Of a stretch of DNA of 5,436 nucleotides, positions 5,412 through 5,436 are shown in pieces. A program made the position numbers and the translations under genes. The DNA lies in assembly GCA_031423155.1 (NCBI GenBank), contig JANPEZ010000176.1, positions 1-5,436 on the forward strand, given 5' to 3'. The stretch comes from JANPEZ01 sp031423155. GTDB taxonomy: Bacteria > Actinomycetota > UBA4738 > HRBIN12. Numbering within the stretch: the first letter of the stretch is position 1; each line of letters opens with the position of its first letter. The notes under the pieces were generated by a model that worked only from the letters and a program-made list of their open reading frames with translations, did not search any database and had not been told where the DNA came from.

Positions 5412-5436
5412 ATCCGAAGGTGCTTCGTCTAGAAAG

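Overview
This 5.4-kb window carries five protein-coding genes and two short regulatory gaps. No rRNA, tRNA, CRISPR array or insertion sequence was seen. From about position 720 rightward the DNA is GC-rich (about 60-67% in the lines counted). Coding is tight, start codons are GTG/ATG, and two promoters look leaderless or nearly so. A type II toxin-antitoxin pair and a PAS-PAS-GGDEF-EAL protein are present. Together this suggests a high-GC bacterium, most plausibly an actinobacterium, possibly a metagenome contig. That is inference from style and composition; no taxonomic marker can be placed with certainty.

Left part, minus strand: positions 1-1142 hold the N-terminal 380 codons of leucyl-tRNA synthetase (leuS), cut by the window edge. 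The first ~160 codons have GC3 of about 84%, the rest about 60-66%. The change is fairly abrupt near positions 640-720, so the gene looks mosaic (recombination, or an assembly join). Only 34 nt upstream lies a large gene on the same strand (1177-3279) for a soluble PAS-PAS-GGDEF-EAL protein, with every catalytic motif for making and degrading cyclic di-GMP.

Middle: a 171-nt divergent gap (3280-3450) is dense in inverted repeats. They include a long bulged hairpin and a perfect 7+2+7 palindrome ending on the A of the next gene's ATG. Rightward from it runs a two-gene toxin-antitoxin operon: a Phd/YefM-type antitoxin (3451-3729) overlapping by ATGA a PIN-domain VapC-type toxin (3726-4106). The palindrome is the obvious candidate operator for autoregulation.

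Right part, minus strand: a saccharopine-dehydrogenase-family oxidoreductase (4107-5324) converges on the toxin gene with its stop codon directly touching the toxin's stop codon, leaving no room for a terminator. Upstream are a clear Shine-Dalgarno and a candidate promoter whose -10 (TAGCAT) recurs in front of leuS. The genes do not form one pathway: they are a translation gene, a second-messenger gene, a toxin-antitoxin module and a metabolic dehydrogenase side by side. The most unusual points are the leuS mosaic, the nested palindromes before the antitoxin and the zero-gap convergent stops. I did not find convincing evidence of a wholly new system.
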